A stretch of DNA of 64,000 nt from NCBI RefSeq assembly GCF_034008635.1, contig NZ_CP125378.1, forward strand, positions 5,580,501 through 5,644,500, in the 5' to 3' direction. The stretch comes from Pseudomonas sp. P8_229 (GTDB taxonomy: Bacteria > Pseudomonadota > Gammaproteobacteria > Pseudomonadales > Pseudomonadaceae). The notes beneath the pieces were generated by a model, which was not told the origin of the DNA, made no database searches, and saw nothing but the letters and a program-made list of their open reading frames with translations. The position numbers and the translations under genes are program-made. Shown piece after piece: positions 62,543-64,000 of this stretch. How positions within the stretch are numbered: position 1 is the first letter of the stretch; every line of letters starts with the position of its first letter.

Positions 62543-63256
62543 TCAATACAACTTCTGACCTTGTTTACTATCGAGCATCGACACTTTGTCCGCAGGTCTA
62601 GCGACTAAATTGTTGAGCGATTGGTCAAACTTCTGCAGCGCCCGAACTTGCACATCCTGCTGCTGATTAATATCGGCAACAATCTCCTCCGAGCGTTTGA
62701 AGTCTGCCCACACCGGCGTCAGTTCTTTTGCCTCGGAACCTTTCGCCGTACCGATGTAGTTGAACTTCGCATCATAGAAATCCGCACTGACATCGGCCTT
62801 GATGTCGGAACTGCGCGAGGTGATCAACTGGCTGTGGGTGTCGACGATCGCCACCATGTCGGGCTGCGCTGCGCGCAGGCTTTGCATGTCCGGATACACC
62901 GTGACCGAGCCGAACTGCCGTTGCAGCGAGGACTTGACCCAGTCCACCGCCATGTCGGGTTTCGAGGTGGCGACGTAGGCGTCGTGGATCGGCTGGACCA
63001 GCAGGCTCTGGCCGAAACCGGTGCCGGCATTGGCCTGGTAGTCACGCAGGTATTCGCGGTTGGTCTGGGTGCTTGGGCTGTAGACCACGCCCAGTGACAC
63101 GCCGGGGCCGCTTTTCACCTGGGCGGCGCTACTACGGCCGACCGGTTGGGTGAACAGCGTGTCGAGGGATGAAACCGCTGTCGGCGCGGTGGGTACTGAA
63201 CAGGCGGACAGGGCTAAAACCGATATCGCCAAGGTGCTGGCAAACGCAAGTTTCAT
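62543..63256 (-). CDS. Putative lipoprotein
   Basis: A 237-residue exported protein with a lipoprotein signal: FASTLAISVLALSAC, lipobox LSAC with Cys at about residue 19. The mature part has GPGVSLGVVYSPSTQTNREY, then MVAIVDTHSQLITSRSSDIK and AKFNYIGTAKGSEAKELTPV, a mixed alpha/beta region without catalytic motifs. The ATG at 63254-63256 has GGGAG upstream; seven earlier codons are unlikely. The target membrane and function are unknown. Confidence 0.8.
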   Translation of the reverse strand: MKLAFASTLAISVLALSACSVPTAPTAVSSLDTLFTQPVGRSSAAQVKSGPGVSLGVVYSPSTQTNREYLRDYQANAGTGFGQSLLVQPIHDAYVATSKPDMAVDWVKSSLQRQFGSVTVYPDMQSLRAAQPDMVAIVDTHSQLITSRSSDIKADVSADFYDAKFNYIGTAKGSEAKELTPVWADFKRSEEIVADINQQQDVQVRALQKFDQSLNNLVARPADKVSMLDSKQGQKLY

Positions 63257-63440
63257 GGTGAGTCTCCCGTGAAACAACTTCAGTCGGAAAGTCTGGTTGT
63301 CGTGGCTCTTGGTGACGGGCGCACGACAGTTAATTCAGACTAAACCCGCCAAGCTGTAAATAAGCTGACAATTTTCCTGGTGATGGCGATGCAATAGTTT
63401 TATTGGCTTTAAGGCAGAACGGCTAATTTCGTAGGGAAAT

Positions 63441-63473
63441 AAAAAGGCGCAAAACAAGGTTTTGCGCCTTTTT
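63441..63473. terminator. Rho-independent terminator downstream of the cupin gene
   Basis: AAAAAGGCGCAAAAC-aag-GTTTTGCGCCTTTTT lies 24 bases past the cupin stop on the minus strand and is symmetrical, so it could stop transcription in both directions. Confidence 0.9.
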
Positions 63474-63496
63474 ATTTATGGCTGTGTAAACAACCA

Positions 63497-63901
63497 TCAG
63501 TTTTTCAAAGGGATCAGCACTTGCTCGTCCGGCGCCAGCACCATGAACACCAACAACTTGGCCGGTTTGGTTTTGCTGGCGTTTTTTGACACCAGATGTT
63601 CGGAACCGGCCGGTTCGTACCAGAACTGGCCTTTCTGGTAGGTGATCGGTTGTTCACCCTTGACCTGGGAAATCACTTCGCCTTCCAGCACGTAGGCCAT
63701 GGCGGTGCCGTCGTGTTTGTGGGCTATGGAGGACTGGCCGGGTTTGTAGTCGACTTCGATCATCATGGCCTTTTTGCCGGGGGCGTTTTTCAGCGTCTGG
63801 TCTTGCAGGACGGTGACTTTTTCCGAGGGATCGTGAGCGAAGGCGGACGAGGAGCAAAGGCTCAGGGCGAGGGCGGCGGCGAAGAAGGGCAGGGCTTTCA
63901 T
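63497..63901 (-). CDS. Secreted cupin-domain protein
   Basis: A 134-residue protein with a signal peptide (FFAAALALSLCSSSAFA, cleavage near residue 22) and a single cupin barrel. Metal-site residues appear in SIAHKHDGTAMAYVLEGE (two His, Glu) and YEPAGSEHLVSKN (His). GKKAMMIEVDYKPGQSS leads into the barrel. Periplasmic cupins of this size have no settled function; it may bind a metal or a small ligand. No gene is evident in the last 99 bases of the window. Confidence 0.87.
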   Translation of the reverse strand: MKALPFFAAALALSLCSSSAFAHDPSEKVTVLQDQTLKNAPGKKAMMIEVDYKPGQSSIAHKHDGTAMAYVLEGEVISQVKGEQPITYQKGQFWYEPAGSEHLVSKNASKTKPAKLLVFMVLAPDEQVLIPLKN

Positions 63902-64000
63902 GGCGGGTTACCTGTGATGATCGGGGTGTTGCTAATCACAGTAATCCGCAGGGCGAGGCATTCAAACGGCCAATATTCGGGAAGGTTGGGTGACCAATTT

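Overview
The window is a high-GC chromosomal segment from a fluorescent Pseudomonas (P. fluorescens group). The evidence is the Pseudomonas-type NAD-glutamate dehydrogenase (gdhB), the SbcCD, MoxR/VWA and ABC operons, and many REP/REPIN repeats of the Pseudomonas families (GTGGGAGCGGGCTTGCTCGCGA and GTAGGAGTGAGCCTGCTCGCGA types). No rRNA, tRNA, CRISPR array, insertion sequence or prophage was seen. Dense, mostly overlapping operons make up most of the window; two more AT-rich accessory patches (about 31.4-38.9 kb and 53.2-57.2 kb) interrupt it.

Layout. 0-5.5 kb: phosphonate locus (OPA-type MFS carrier, iron alcohol dehydrogenase, PhnEC, PhnD, divergent LysR). 5.6-6.6 kb: ParD-like protein translationally coupled to a methionine aminopeptidase. 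6.8-18.1 kb: a catabolic regulon with a polyamine-type ABC importer, a RibB paralogue, a DUF1330 protein, an FAD-pyrophosphatase-like NUDIX enzyme, a GntR regulator, a carboxymuconolactone-decarboxylase-like protein, flavin reductase, aldehyde dehydrogenase, alpha/beta hydrolase and an AA_synth protein. Three copies of a near-identical operator (GGWATACCATAATA) sit before its transcription units, so it looks like one GntR-controlled system that also raises FMN supply, although the expected flavin monooxygenase is not in the window. 18.5-21.9 kb: Asp-box (YCF48-like) protein plus RND exporter. 22.1-28.9 kb: non-phosphorylative pentonate oxidation (FadR-type regulator, IlvD/Edd dehydratase, MFS, FAH-fold dehydratase, ketoglutarate-semialdehyde dehydrogenase). 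29.1-31.4 kb: small acidic protein, secreted lactonase, glutathione transferase.

31.5-38.7 kb is the most unusual part. It is a compact biosynthetic-looking operon: ferredoxin, haem-oxygenase-like diiron oxidase, 2OG-Fe dioxygenase, ThiF/E1-like adenylyltransferase, PLP enzyme, ArgC-like reductase, DapF-like protein and PAT-like N-acetyltransferase. It is preceded by a recognisable lux box and followed by a convergent AHL-type LuxR regulator whose reading frame is broken at a nine-A run. The DapF homologue has Ser at both positions of the catalytic cysteines. The set suggests a quorum-regulated pathway to a modified amino acid; I do not recognise the product.

39-64 kb: small secreted or membrane proteins, a second glutathione transferase, SbcCD nuclease, the six-gene MoxR/DUF58/BatA-D operon, an unknown double zinc-ribbon protein, a pyocin S5-like pore-forming bacteriocin with a membrane immunity protein, gdhB, a lipoprotein and a secreted cupin.
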